Shown piece after piece: positions 30,702-40,219 of a stretch of 64,000 nucleotides of DNA (positions are counted from its first letter, which is position 1; each line of letters begins with the position of its first letter). Under the pieces are notes generated by a model. That model worked only from the letters and a program-made list of their open reading frames with translations, ran no database searches and was not told the origin of the DNA. The stretch lies in assembly GCA_022539475.1 (NCBI GenBank), contig VCMS01000021.1, positions 372,001 to 436,000 of the forward strand, read 5' to 3'. The translations under genes were made by a program, and so were the position numbers. The stretch is from Gracilaria domingensis (Eukaryota > Rhodophyta > Florideophyceae > Gracilariales > Gracilariaceae).

Positions 30702-31736
30702 ATGGGAGCGCGCACCACCCGCTACGCCGCCGACTCCGCGGAGGCCGGCCGCAGCCGCGTTTGGTGCAGCGGCCTCTGCATGACCGGCCCCGACTACCGC
30801 GGCACCCTCCTCACGCTCCTGCTCGTGCTCGCCATCTTCTCCGCAGAGGTCGCCGTCTCCTTCCCCTACCTGCTCACCAACCACTCCTTCGTCGGCCTTC
30901 CCCTGCTCATCCTACTCGCCGTGTCGTTCGCCATCACCGTGTGGTCCGCCTACCTCTGCTCCACCACCGATCCCGGCATCGTTCCGCGCTCGGCCACCCT
31001 CCCGCCCTCCATCGTCGCCTTTCCCAACGTGCGCGAGCGCAGCGTCGAGTACCGCGGCAGACGCATTATCCTGCGTTTTTGCGACACTTGCCGAGTGTGG
31101 CGGCCGCCGCGCACGTCGCACTGCGCGACCTGCAACAACTGCGTCCGACGCTTCGACCACCATTGCCCCTGGCTCGGCAATGACATTGGTCTGCGCAATT
31201 ACCGCAGCTACTTTACGTTTGTCGTCTTCGCTACCATATCTGCTGCCGTTGCAATCACCACCTCTGTACTAACTATTCACTGGACAACCGAACACTTTCG
31301 AGCCGCCTTTCCCGACGAGTCCTATGCCGCCTCAATACGCCGTTCTCTTGGCTTCCGCGCCACCTCCGTCAATTTGATCATTATTCTGCTGTGCTTCCTC
31401 GCGCTGCTTTTCACAGGCGGCTTAACAGGCTTCCATCTGTACCTCATGTCCAATAATATGACTACCGCAGAGCGTTTCAAGAAGCGTGCTAGGAATTCTG
31501 CGCACGTCGAAGACGACTACAGAGGTCTCAAGGCTATATTCTTTTTGCAATGTACGCGCCGACCCGCGAGCGCCGTCACTGAAGGCTTCTTTGGCCCGGC
31601 CTATCCGGAAGAAGATGAGTTTGTTCGACTAATTGACGCACAGGTAGAAGAGGAAAAAGCTCTCATGAACATTCCGGTGCCAACCATTCCCACAGCCCCA
31701 CCGCGCGTCGTATCGATACCCGTCAATCGTATCTAA
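30702..31736 (+). CDS. DHHC palmitoyltransferase
   Basis: A 344-residue protein S-acyltransferase that attaches palmitate to Cys residues of target proteins at Golgi, ER or plasma membrane. Two membrane segments (about 34-56 and 64-86) are followed by the DPG motif (90-92) and the Cys-rich domain FCDTCRVWRPPRTSHC...CNNCVRRFDHHCPWLGN with the catalytic DHHC at 152-155. Two further membrane segments lie at about 171-192 and 225-248. The conserved TTAE segment follows (usually TTxE). The loop and tail have no ankyrin repeats. Closest in layout to plant PAT and animal ZDHHC9/14/18. No intron is needed. A pyrimidine-rich leader precedes the ATG. Confidence 0.95.
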   Translation: MGARTTRYAADSAEAGRSRVWCSGLCMTGPDYRGTLLTLLLVLAIFSAEVAVSFPYLLTNHSFVGLPLLILLAVSFAITVWSAYLCSTTDPGIVPRSATLPPSIVAFPNVRERSVEYRGRRIILRFCDTCRVWRPPRTSHCATCNNCVRRFDHHCPWLGNDIGLRNYRSYFTFVVFATISAAVAITTSVLTIHWTTEHFRAAFPDESYAASIRRSLGFRATSVNLIIILLCFLALLFTGGLTGFHLYLMSNNMTTAERFKKRARNSAHVEDDYRGLKAIFFLQCTRRPASAVTEGFFGPAYPEEDEFVRLIDAQVEEEKALMNIPVPTIPTAPPRVVSIPVNRI

Positions 31737-32208
31737 AGCGCGCCACTACGTTATTCTTGTAAATTTATCTACCGCCAACGGATGCAGGTGCGAGGTTGTA
31801 AGCTGATTCTTCGGGGGCTTCCAACTTCTTGCTGTCCATGGCCGGGACATCAACACAGTATCGGATGTACCGTCTTCGTCGCTGTATTTCCGCTATTCAC
31901 GTATCTCTGTACGTTTGACAGGGCCATGGTGCATGCTTCGTTCTGCGCAGGTGGTGATGAAAGATGTACAACTTTTGTTCATACGGGCGATCAGTGTGTC
32001 CAAGTCGATAATTGCTTATTAGTATTGAGGCCACAGTAAAAAAACTTCCATTCACATCGATGCGGCCACGTCGTGCCTGCGCTTGGCAGGCCCAACCGCG
32101 ACATGCACAAGGAGTGTTTGAGTACTCAGGTATCTTTGCTACCGCAACTTTCAGTGAGCAGCAATAAGCCAAAGAACTGATAGAGAATTCAAATATGAGC
32201 CACCGTCA
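31737..32208. other. Convergent spacer DHHC/ThiD
   Basis: 470 bp of moderately AT-rich sequence holding the 3' ends of both genes. No gene-like feature was seen. Confidence 0.5.
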
Positions 32209-33105
32209 TCAGCTTTTGTCTGAAACGGTGCGCAAAGTCTGTCCTTCATCCTTGGTGTAATTGCGTATCGAATGCATATGATTAAGCGGTCCGTTTCCGT
32301 GTCCTACCTCGATTCCATCTTTAATACCACGAAAGACAAACTCTTTTGCACTACGCACCGCATCACGGAGGTTCTCTCCATGTGCAAGAAACGAAGCTAG
32401 AGCGGCTGCTAGAGTGCATCCTGTTCCGTGCGTGTTTTTTGTCTCAATACGGGGCCCGGTGAACACTTCAAAGTCTCGCCCGTCGTAAAATATATCGGAT
32501 GCTACGCTCATATCCACATTGTCATATGACATATTGCCGTTCCCCTTCATCTCAATAATATGCCCGCCTTTGAGCAAAACGTTTCGACACCCCATTTCTA
32601 TAAGCTTCTGGCATGCACGTCTCAAATCAGACGTTGACTCGATACTCATTCCCGACAACTTTTCTGCCTCCGGCAAGTTTGGCGTTATGATTGTCGCTAC
32701 AGGGAACATCTCCCGAACCAGTGCATCTCTTGTTTCACTGATCACCAAAGAATCTCCGCTGGTGGCCACGAGCACAGGATCAACCACAACATAAGGAACA
32801 TTATATTGACGAATTGCTTCAGCCGTGCATCTAATCACGTCAGAAGTCGGAAGCATCCCGGTCTTAAGGGCCGTGATATGAATATCGGAAAGAACACTTT
32901 TCAGCTGCTTTTCTATAATTGCTACAGGAGGAACATGAACATCTTGCACGCCTTTTGTATTCTGGGCTGTGAGAGCTGTTATAACGCTTGCTCCATACAC
33001 TTTAAGAGCGGTGAAAGTTTTCAGATCCGCTTGTATTCCTGCACCGCCTCCCGAGTCGGAACCCGCGACGGTCAAAACACAAGGAACGCGAAAACTTGGA
33101 GACAT
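32209..33105 (-). CDS. thiD: Hydroxymethylpyrimidine/phosphomethylpyrimidine kinase (ThiD)
   Basis: A 298-residue ribokinase-fold enzyme that phosphorylates HMP and HMP-phosphate to HMP-diphosphate in thiamine synthesis. Residues 12-28 carry [17 protein letters not shown], the substrate-side signature. [11 protein letters not shown] (108-118), [10 protein letters not shown] and LLKGGH follow, and the anion-hole motif GTGC is at 227-230 with the Cys typical of ThiD. The protein ends without a ThiE or TenA extension, so it is not one of the fused thiamine enzymes of plants (TH1) or yeast. The ATG at 33105 is the first in frame; I see no clear plastid leader (MSPSFRVP...). Transketolase in this window needs the final product, thiamine diphosphate, but there is no sign of joint regulation. 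Confidence 0.95.
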   Translation of the reverse strand: MSPSFRVPCVLTVAGSDSGGGAGIQADLKTFTALKVYGASVITALTAQNTKGVQDVHVPPVAIIEKQLKSVLSDIHITALKTGMLPTSDVIRCTAEAIRQYNVPYVVVDPVLVATSGDSLVISETRDALVREMFPVATIITPNLPEAEKLSGMSIESTSDLRRACQKLIEMGCRNVLLKGGHIIEMKGNGNMSYDNVDMSVASDIFYDGRDFEVFTGPRIETKNTHGTGCTLAAALASFLAHGENLRDAVRSAKEFVFRGIKDGIEVGHGNGPLNHMHSIRNYTKDEGQTLRTVSDKS

Positions 33106-33994
33106 CTGTAGTTCCGTATGTATCTTTTCGATCGACAGCGAGGGAGATGTTGGATGTTGGAAAGGATGAGCTCGTTTTTGTCCCAAAACTTGTCTTTGTA
33201 TAAAATTATATTCTTCCGTCTACCCTTTGGCATTGCCGCTTGCGAAATGCATTCTTTGACAAAGAACTGGAAACATCCCGTAGTCGAAGGTGTCGCAAGG
33301 GGTAGACGAGGTGAAACGAACATGTGGGGCGTGGTAGGAACAACATCGAAGCCACAGAAGAGAATGAAATTCAGGAATACTTCACCTTCATCATATTTCA
33401 TAAACAGAGAAATGGATGCCCGGCATTCGATTCTTGGAATGGACAATTTAACGAGAGCTCCATCATGCATTTGCCGATGAACGGAAGGAATATGACTAGT
33501 CGCGTCAAATCAAGATAGTCTAGAGATGACCCGATCCATGTGGCCCCAAAGAGAGGAAGAGACGGGTCGATGTAACGCACTTGAAACACTCAACTGCAAC
33601 TAGTAGTACGTCACACGAAGATTTCACTATCATAACTTTATCAGGCAGCAAAACTCCTCTCTCTGAAGCGTACACAAAAATGCAATCATGTCTTGAACGT
33701 TGCTCTCCGTGTGTTTCACGTTGAACGTCTTGTGGTGAATGTTGCACTTAAACCCTGCGCATATCTAATGCGTTGTGCTTGGGTTCAGTCTGCCACTGAT
33801 ACATAATTCAGTCCGCGCGTTATAAATCAGCAAATCTCCTGTCAAGTCCATAAGCGAACTCCTGGTGCAGAGTTACTCTGCATGCAAACGATTTCTTGTC
33901 GACACATGACTTCCTTTCCCTCGCTCATTCAAAAGCGGAACTAATGCGTTGAGACAAAATTGCCTCTGTCCAGGAATTGGGAGACCTCGAGGCC
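33106..33994. other. Divergent spacer upstream of ThiD and the 506-residue orphan
   Basis: About 0.9 kb. Just before the orphan's ATG a likely 3' splice site is present: ACTAAT at 33940-33945, then TTGCCTCTGTCCAG ending at 33973. The orphan may therefore have a small upstream exon here, but I could not choose a donor. Confidence 0.45.
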
Positions 33995-35515
33995 ATGCAA
34001 CCTGGAGATTCCTCAAACCCCGAACCTGGCGAAAGAAGAGAACGCAACTTCGGTGCTATTGAACTACTAAATTCTTTGGTCGGGTTTCCCGCTGTTACGT
34101 CCATCGAGAGTGAAGAGTATTCGAATCTGAACTCTTTTGATCCTGTTCGCACCAGTGCCCAAAACAACGTGAAGACTGCAGAGGATAACTCTGTTGGAAT
34201 TTGCGGCATTGGGCATTGCAAAGATACGAAAGATATCTCCGCTGTAGATAAGCATTTGCCTCATAAAGAACACCAGCGGGGATTCACGAAAGGCCCAGCT
34301 GCGTCAGTGACTGTGACTGAACCAACGAGTTCACCTTCAATGTTTGCTCAAGAATCAGGAACAGAAATTCAAAGCCCATCCGCAGAGGATAAGACTACCG
34401 TCCAAGTTGTTGCGGACGAAGAACCAAGATTTCACGACTCGAAAACCGTTATGGACCGAAGACTGCAAGAGGCAAACGACGTTACTGGGGCGAGAGAGCG
34501 ATCAAAACAGAAGAAGGTAAAAACACTGTCGTTTCTCGAAGATCCTTCCCCCACAGGTGTTGGCGATGCCACTACACGATTTGGGACTCCGGTAAACGAG
34601 CAGGATCTGGACCTGAACAAAACCCCTTCTTCAACAGTTCGTATGCGAGGACGTGCATCGAAGAGAGGCAATGGAAAGTCTAAGCGCAGCCAAACGCCAG
34701 CGGCTCCTCCCATAAACATGGCAGACTACGGAAGCGATGATGATATAGCTGCTGATTTGGGAGAGGCTGCTTTCGTTCAGTCTGACACTTCTGCACGAAA
34801 CCATATTGCGAAATCTGGGTCGAGAAGTACAAAATCAAACGATGCTCGCTCCATCTCGAATTCTCACGAACGCAGCGCTAGACATGCCAATCCGACACAG
34901 AAACTACATGGGCGCACGCATCGTAATGAAGAAAGGGTCTCAACGAGAGCCCGGGTATCCTTCGAGCTTCCCGAATCCTCAAATGCGAATGTTGCTGAGC
35001 CAGTAACCAAGCCAAAATGTCACACTCCATTTCCGAGAGATACTATTGATCTTCTCGCTGGTTCTGATAGTGAAGATAGTGACGGAACTCCATTAGAATG
35101 CCGTGCAAACGTCTCCCTCTCGAAAGGCACTAGAAAGCCTACTGAGAGCGTTCAGACGAAATCCAGTGTGATGGATAGTCAGGGATCGTTGCAGAACGTC
35201 AAACCTTTCTGGATGCCCGAGTTGAAAGCGGAAACCAGCGACTGCACTAACTTCCAGACGCCATGCCCCTCGAAAAAAGTGAACTTCACGGTCAAGTCTG
35301 TTCGAACGAGTTCAACTAAGACAGCAGCACCACTGTCAACACAACTGGCTCAATGTATCAGCTTCGTCAGAATTGGGGCACCAAGGAATAAGTTGACGTT
35401 TGAGCGAGCAACGGAAACACTTAACATTTCTCCGAGTTTACCCAGTCTCCAACGACCCAAGCTTGTCCCAGGGACTTATTGTTGCACATGTGGGCAGAAT
35501 GTATCCCATCTTTGA
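33995..35515 (+). CDS. Unrecognised disordered protein with C-terminal Cys pair
   Basis: I do not recognise this 506-residue protein. It is rich in Ser, Thr, Glu and Lys and appears mostly disordered, with basic patches (RMRGRASKRGNGKSKRSQ) that could be a nuclear signal and acidic serine clusters (LLAGSDSEDSDGT) of casein-kinase type. The short patch MADYGSDDDIAADLG is acidic and helix-like. Only the last 60 residues look ordered: AQCISFVRIGAPRNKLTFER, then a CCTCG pair just before the end. A nuclear role is a guess from composition. An acceptor-like CAG lies just upstream at 33971-33973 and the frame stays open past it, so the true start may be in an upstream exon. It converges on the hydrolase gene (100 bp). 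Confidence 0.7.
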   Translation: MQPGDSSNPEPGERRERNFGAIELLNSLVGFPAVTSIESEEYSNLNSFDPVRTSAQNNVKTAEDNSVGICGIGHCKDTKDISAVDKHLPHKEHQRGFTKGPAASVTVTEPTSSPSMFAQESGTEIQSPSAEDKTTVQVVADEEPRFHDSKTVMDRRLQEANDVTGARERSKQKKVKTLSFLEDPSPTGVGDATTRFGTPVNEQDLDLNKTPSSTVRMRGRASKRGNGKSKRSQTPAAPPINMADYGSDDDIAADLGEAAFVQSDTSARNHIAKSGSRSTKSNDARSISNSHERSARHANPTQKLHGRTHRNEERVSTRARVSFELPESSNANVAEPVTKPKCHTPFPRDTIDLLAGSDSEDSDGTPLECRANVSLSKGTRKPTESVQTKSSVMDSQGSLQNVKPFWMPELKAETSDCTNFQTPCPSKKVNFTVKSVRTSSTKTAAPLSTQLAQCISFVRIGAPRNKLTFERATETLNISPSLPSLQRPKLVPGTYCCTCGQNVSHL

Positions 35516-35615
35516 AAGGCCAGATGCGTTTTAGTTCGCGAACGACAGTAAATTTACTCATCAATGTACTTTTCTGTTGCATTGACAAGGGATGTACCTT
35601 TTTCTATATGTAATG

Positions 35616-36704
35616 TCATGATGAGTAACTCTTAGTTGAAAAGAATAAAGAAAGTACATTAATGAGACTAAGAACTTCTGGGATGTCTGCGACCGAGAGA
35701 GGTTGCTGATCCCCATGGTTTAGAAGGCGGGTTACTTTGGCTGATGTAGAAACTTTTCCCACTTTGTCGATAGCTTGCTTGAGCACAGCATTCTGTTCTG
35801 GTGGGATAACATCATCGGTTTGTGCGTGAATCAAAACTACGGACTTGCAACTGAGACGATCAACATACTCGATGGGAGACAATCTAGTCAGGGTATCTTT
35901 GTGATATTGATGACAAACATCCATTTTCTCTTTCAGAAAGCCAATGTCGTCGCGAAGTCGATTGAAAGTCTTAGCCTCTTCTTTGTTCTCTTCCATTAGT
36001 CTTTCCAATATATTAGACTTTTTCCCCACATTACGATAGTGGTCATCATCGCAGTAGGCTCGAAACATTGCCTCCAGCTTCTCGTTCGGTGGATGCCAAA
36101 AGTTGGCAAACATTGCGTTCAGTGCATACCTTGAATCCTCTTGATCACAACGTGTCACCATATGATGTTTACTGCTGTGAAAATCAGCATGGGCCCCAAC
36201 ACACAGAAAGGAGTCACTGGCGTTCACGATCGTAGAGGCAATGAGGGAGAGCCCAATAGGAATACAAGGGCCCACAAATGACAAGGTGCCAGACTTACAC
36301 AAAGACTTGTCTCGAACTATGCTGCGCATAATGCGCACAATAGGTTCGTACTCAAGTTTCATTTGGGCTAGAGATGTTATGTGCGGCACTATCACCACGT
36401 TGTTCGGGTTCGCGGAGGCAATCGCACGAGCCAAAACGATCACTCTGGGATCGCTGCTTCCAGAAGGCGCGTTCCCATGAATGACAACTATGGTTCGCGA
36501 ACTGGGACGCAGAGGGCGTGAGGAATAGATTCTTGTGTTACAATCTGCGACCCAGTACGACACCGAACGAATCTTTGAAGGGGCGGCGTCCGGAGCAACT
36601 AAGGTAAGAATAAACAACGCAGCTTGCAGGCGAGAAGACAGAAAGGACGGCAGATAGTCCACAAAGAGATGAAGGATAAAGAAAACGATCGATAGAAAAT
36701 TCAT
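35616..36704 (-). CDS. Membrane-anchored alpha/beta-hydrolase-like protein with Cys at the nucleophile position
   Basis: A 362-residue protein. Residues 1-37 are hydrophobic and probably a signal anchor. TIVVIHGNAPSG (71-82) is the oxyanion-strand motif of alpha/beta hydrolases. The nucleophile elbow reads LSFVGPCIPIG (141-151), so the usual G-x-S-x-G is replaced by G-P-C-I-P with Cys147 in the serine position. A helical cap region follows (180-290). VVLIHAQTDDVIPPEQ and LLNHGDQQPL supply plausible Asp and His of the triad. Some true hydrolases use Cys (dienelactone hydrolase), so activity is possible; a non-catalytic role is equally possible. The substrate is unknown. ATG at 36704 is preceded by stops. 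A hydrophobic tail ends the protein. Confidence 0.75.
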   Translation of the reverse strand: MNFLSIVFFILHLFVDYLPSFLSSRLQAALFILTLVAPDAAPSKIRSVSYWVADCNTRIYSSRPLRPSSRTIVVIHGNAPSGSSDPRVIVLARAIASANPNNVVIVPHITSLAQMKLEYEPIVRIMRSIVRDKSLCKSGTLSFVGPCIPIGLSLIASTIVNASDSFLCVGAHADFHSSKHHMVTRCDQEDSRYALNAMFANFWHPPNEKLEAMFRAYCDDDHYRNVGKKSNILERLMEENKEEAKTFNRLRDDIGFLKEKMDVCHQYHKDTLTRLSPIEYVDRLSCKSVVLIHAQTDDVIPPEQNAVLKQAIDKVGKVSTSAKVTRLLNHGDQQPLSVADIPEVLSLINVLSLFFSTKSYSS

Positions 36705-36830
36705 TTGGAGTATGATGAAGGTGATGGCAATTTGCTTGGAAAGGCTCTTTGTGTGCTGGAATCATTCAAACGCAAGAATGTCCAGGCACCAGCAGGAAGA
36801 GATTACGACTGACTGAAAACCAGTCTAGCC

Positions 36831-37298
36831 TTGGAAGGCACGGCAAGAGAAGCGACAAAGGGATACTGCTTAAAAAATGGCGCCCTCCTCCGGAGACTCG
36901 AACGCAGATACGTTTCACTTCCTTGGCTGGGAAGTTGGGCACGCAAGGGCAATGTGGATCGCGTGCACCCTTTGATGTCAGAGAAAGAGAAACAGAATAT
37001 GGGGTATACTCTGTCCTACGGAGGGGTTGTATTTTCGGATTCTCTTGTGAAGGAGCCGTTTTACCAGACACACCCACCCATGCAGCTGTCCCTTCCGCTC
37101 TCAGTGACACATCAATGCAGGATAACGTTTGCAACGATGCTTGCTGGGAAGGTCACCGACAAAGCAGCGAAGGAACTGCGACAGGAGATGCTCACAGCGA
37201 TGGTGATTGGCGATGCATCTCATGGACATGTCAATTCTTCGGCCAACCATGCGATCATGCATGATGCGGACAAATTACGCTGCGACTGCATTATGTAG
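36831..37298 (+). CDS. Possible small gene, unrecognised
   Basis: A 155-codon frame from the ATG at 36831; an internal ATG at 36975 would give 107 residues (MSEKEKQNMGYTLSYGGVVF...). The C-terminal half alternates helix-like and polar stretches (KVTDKAAKELRQEMLTAMVI) and reads more like protein than most intergenic frames here, and it ends CDCIM. I find no family resemblance. If real it would break the strand alternation of this region. Confidence 0.25.
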   Translation: MEGTAREATKGYCLKNGALLRRLERRYVSLPWLGSWARKGNVDRVHPLMSEKEKQNMGYTLSYGGVVFSDSLVKEPFYQTHPPMQLSLPLSVTHQCRITFATMLAGKVTDKAAKELRQEMLTAMVIGDASHGHVNSSANHAIMHDADKLRCDCIM

Positions 37299-37552
37299 AA
37301 ATTCTCCCTCCCGAGATTCTCGTTGAGAGCTCTACCTAATCAATTGCCAGGGGAATGCGTTCCAGTGGTAGTGACTCCGGTAATTCTTAGAATTGGCATA
37401 GTCTATGACTTTCTGTTCATAGTTTCGCTAAATGCCAATTATGTCTGATGAATGATTGCTGCAAAGATTCCTTGGAATCGTTCGACCAAGAAATTCGTTT
37501 GGGCAGGATGCACCTGGTGCAACGGAACTTCCGAGACATTTTCAGGGTATTT

Positions 37553-37569
37553 GCCAAATACTATTTGGC
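37553..37569. repeat. Perfect inverted repeat GCCAAATA-C-TATTTGGC
   Basis: Two 8-nt arms with a one-base centre. It is the first of three perfect palindromes within 180 bp upstream of the gene at 38133. Confidence 0.8.
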
Positions 37570-37628
37570 ATCTTATTTAATAAAAGCATCTTATTTAAAA
37601 GTCAATCTAAAATATTTTCTCTCCGTGA

Positions 37629-37643
37629 GATCGGAGTCCGATC
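37629..37643. repeat. Perfect inverted repeat GATCGGA-G-TCCGATC
   Basis: Two 7-nt arms with a one-base centre, followed at once by ATCGGG, a further half copy. Confidence 0.8.
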
Positions 37644-37711
37644 ATCGGGACGCATCTTGTAATTGCTGAAATGGAAAACAAATTTCAATTTAAAATTTTT
37701 GATGCGCTGCA

Positions 37712-37730
37712 TATTATGCCGCGCATAATA
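37712..37730. repeat. Perfect inverted repeat TATTATGC-CGC-GCATAATA
   Basis: Two 8-nt arms with a three-base centre. It is the third palindrome in the cluster, 403 bp before the ATG at 38133. Confidence 0.8.
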
Positions 37731-38132
37731 CGCTTCCTAAACCAACAATCAGCGACCCCCAAGTTATGTTCACCAGGATCAAGCTGTAAACTCCCTTCAA
37801 TCTTCAACACTCATATCCACTCCATTCGTCTGGCTGCATCATATCCTGCCGTGCTGTTAGTGCTGCTCTTTGCCGTCAAGTAAAGTTCCTAACGTAAGTT
37901 CTCCTAGGAACTGCGAGTACAACGGTACATATCTATTGGAGCGAACAGCCACGTATATTTGCGGGTTCGAGATCATTGAACGCGCCGGAGCCCAATGTTA
38001 TTGCAGCCAATCCCAACTTCTTGTTCAGCTGCCCCAGTTCGAAATATCGTCCTTTAAGCCCAAACCGCCCCATTATCTTCTCCGTTGATCTGAACCCGGT
38101 CTATTTGTTCAACTGTCTTCTCCCCTGGGATC

Positions 38133-40079
38133 ATGGTTTCAACCGTACCCCCCAAATCGGCGCAACCACAGCGAGCCCCGGCGAGCAAAGCCAAAACTAG
38201 GGGGCACCCTCCATCCCAAAAACGCCCAATAACTCGGATGCCAACTGTACCTGCTCCCGCACCTCCGTCATCCACTACCCCTGTTGCTAAAACCAGCACA
38301 CAGGATCGTCGTACGTCCTCCAGACAAGCAGGCACTAGCAAGCCCCCCAGAATTTTCACTTCGGGCAAAGATATTAGCGATGATGATAAGGCGGAACTCA
38401 TGAAGAACTACCGAGAATACATTTCAACTGGGCGTAGGCCTTCGGAGTTCATGTCAAAAGAAGAAGAAATCCGGTTGGAGAACATTGCCAAGAATCACAT
38501 TCCCCGAACCCTTCGAGAAGCCGTGGATGCGATTGAGATTATCAAGATTCAGAAGAAGACCATGCTCGCTGCTTTGCGAACATTGAATGTCAAGGTTGCA
38601 GAACTTCGAATTGTCTACTGTCGAGAGATACTGGCTACCAAACTGGTTCAGCGTCAGTTATGCGTTAGCACCGTGCTGGATTGTATAGATGACTTTGACA
38701 TCAAGAATCCCTCGCTTGCAAATGAACGTCATCACCGTCTGCGCAGGTTGCCGGAGACTTTTGCAAGAGGTCCGGACAAAAGAAAGAAAGCAGAACAGCG
38801 TATTTTCTGGGACGGCGGAGATGTACCCTTGTATGATGACAAGGGAGATGTAGTTCCTGGAATGCCTCCATTGGACGAAGTAATTGCTCGGATGGAGAGT
38901 GCGAAATCGAAGCCAGAACCCGATGTTGAGGTCGTGCTAAGTGAACCAGCTCCCAAAGAACGCGAAGAGATAGTCGAACAAACTCTCCCTCCGGCAGATT
39001 TTGGGAACGTGGCGGCTGAAGAAACACAGGACGATAACTCTGAGGCGTCAGACGATACCCCGCCCTTTAGTGACGGGGAGTATTGCAGACTACTTCATGT
39101 CCTAGCAGATAAACGCGTTGGACCTCATTTAAATGAGCTACGAAACCCTGAACTGAAAGAGAAGCCATGGGCGTTGTATGTGGCGCCTATTTTCAACGAT
39201 AAGAAGTTCAGACCGGTTCCTATTAAATCTGTCTCAGGAGGAGTGAAAAGGAGTCATATAATTGGTATCTATCCAAGATTTATTGTTCATCGAGACGGTG
39301 AAACTCTTCAACAAAAGTTCGCTGAGTTTAAGTCGTTATACAGAGCAGCCGTTCGAGGATATTTGCAATTTGGCGACGATGATTCACGTACATTTGCCGA
39401 CTTTAGTCAGTCGAAACGATACATAATGTACGCGTTCTGTTTGTTGGAGAAATTCCCGCACCTTGAGCCTCTTACGCTGCGGCTCGAGGAAGCAGGACCG
39501 GAAGTAAGAGGGAGACCAGGAAATACATTGAAACGTCCCGTCACAATGGTAGACCTAGAGGGGGAAGACGACCTTGCTGACATACAGTCAACACCCGTTG
39601 CTAAGCGGGCTAAGGCCGCTATGCTTGGCGATAAGGAACGCGACGAGCTTACAAAGATAATAGAGGGCGGTGTACCAGAGGACCTTGGAAACACAGGCGG
39701 TCAATCTGGAGTCAATCTTCCTATGACGAAGTCGGAGGAAATTCAATGGCGCGAACGTGAAGAGAAAGATAAGCCAGTTTACGACGCTATAGCTCAAACT
39801 GGTGGTATGGGTAGTGAAGGACTGTTGTGGTGCTTGTTAAGATCTGCGCCTGGGTCGGCGAAGTTCATTGACATCGAAGATAGATTGCGAGAGAAAATCG
39901 TCACGGAATTAAGACATGCTCAGGACCGCCATCTCATTTCCCTTCTCACAGGTTTGCGAGAAGCGCGCTCTTTGTTAGCAGATTCACGGGATCCCCAGGA
40001 AGCAGCCCTACTTGCCAGCGCGAAGAATCTCATGCTTTCGAATTTGCGATCTAATCTTCGCCAACGTCAGAAGAGATGA
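38133..40079 (+). CDS. Unrecognised 648-residue protein, probably nuclear
   Basis: I do not recognise this family. Residues 1-90 are Pro/Ser/Lys-rich and disordered. Residues about 85-235 are helical and polar (KAELMKNYREYISTGRRPSE, LREAVDAIEIIKIQKKTMLAAL, VAELRIVYCREILATKLVQRQ). An acidic linker (about 265-310) leads to a compact domain with DGEYCRLLHVLADKRVGPHL, a segment naming an IIGIYPRFIVHRDG core, and YIMYAFCLLEKFPHLEPLTL. After a basic patch (VAKRAKAA) the C-terminus is helical (LLWCLLRSAPGSAKFIDIED ... LLTGLREARSLL) and ends RQRQKR. The helical N-terminal segment, acidic linker and basic patches would fit a chromatin or transcription complex subunit, but that is only a guess from composition. 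The frame is intact and intronless. It converges on eIF2A (140 bp between stops). Confidence 0.8.
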   Translation: MVSTVPPKSAQPQRAPASKAKTRGHPPSQKRPITRMPTVPAPAPPSSTTPVAKTSTQDRRTSSRQAGTSKPPRIFTSGKDISDDDKAELMKNYREYISTGRRPSEFMSKEEEIRLENIAKNHIPRTLREAVDAIEIIKIQKKTMLAALRTLNVKVAELRIVYCREILATKLVQRQLCVSTVLDCIDDFDIKNPSLANERHHRLRRLPETFARGPDKRKKAEQRIFWDGGDVPLYDDKGDVVPGMPPLDEVIARMESAKSKPEPDVEVVLSEPAPKEREEIVEQTLPPADFGNVAAEETQDDNSEASDDTPPFSDGEYCRLLHVLADKRVGPHLNELRNPELKEKPWALYVAPIFNDKKFRPVPIKSVSGGVKRSHIIGIYPRFIVHRDGETLQQKFAEFKSLYRAAVRGYLQFGDDDSRTFADFSQSKRYIMYAFCLLEKFPHLEPLTLRLEEAGPEVRGRPGNTLKRPVTMVDLEGEDDLADIQSTPVAKRAKAAMLGDKERDELTKIIEGGVPEDLGNTGGQSGVNLPMTKSEEIQWREREEKDKPVYDAIAQTGGMGSEGLLWCLLRSAPGSAKFIDIEDRLREKIVTELRHAQDRHLISLLTGLREARSLLADSRDPQEAALLASAKNLMLSNLRSNLRQRQKR

Positions 40080-40219
40080 TGGTGAATGGTTTATGGTGAA
40101 AGGGAGGGATTCGTTTCGGACCAGCGAAGAACTTTGTATTTGCTATGCGTTCGGGCAACTAAGGAAGAACTTTCATTTATTGCAACTTGTGACATTGTCG
40201 GGATGCCCATTTTATGGGT

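Larger units (their letters stand above)
36705..38132. other. Divergent spacer with palindromes and one small doubtful frame
   Basis: 1.4 kb. The first half carries a 155-codon frame (36831-37298), described separately. The second half (37430-37780) is AT-rich and holds three perfect inverted repeats and a 14-nt direct repeat (AGCATCTTATTTAA-like, near 37567 and 37586). Confidence 0.5.

Noticed and set aside
37955-37985. GGTTCGAGATC, resembling a tRNA B box
   Set aside because: The flanking bases do not form a T-stem and there is no A box upstream.
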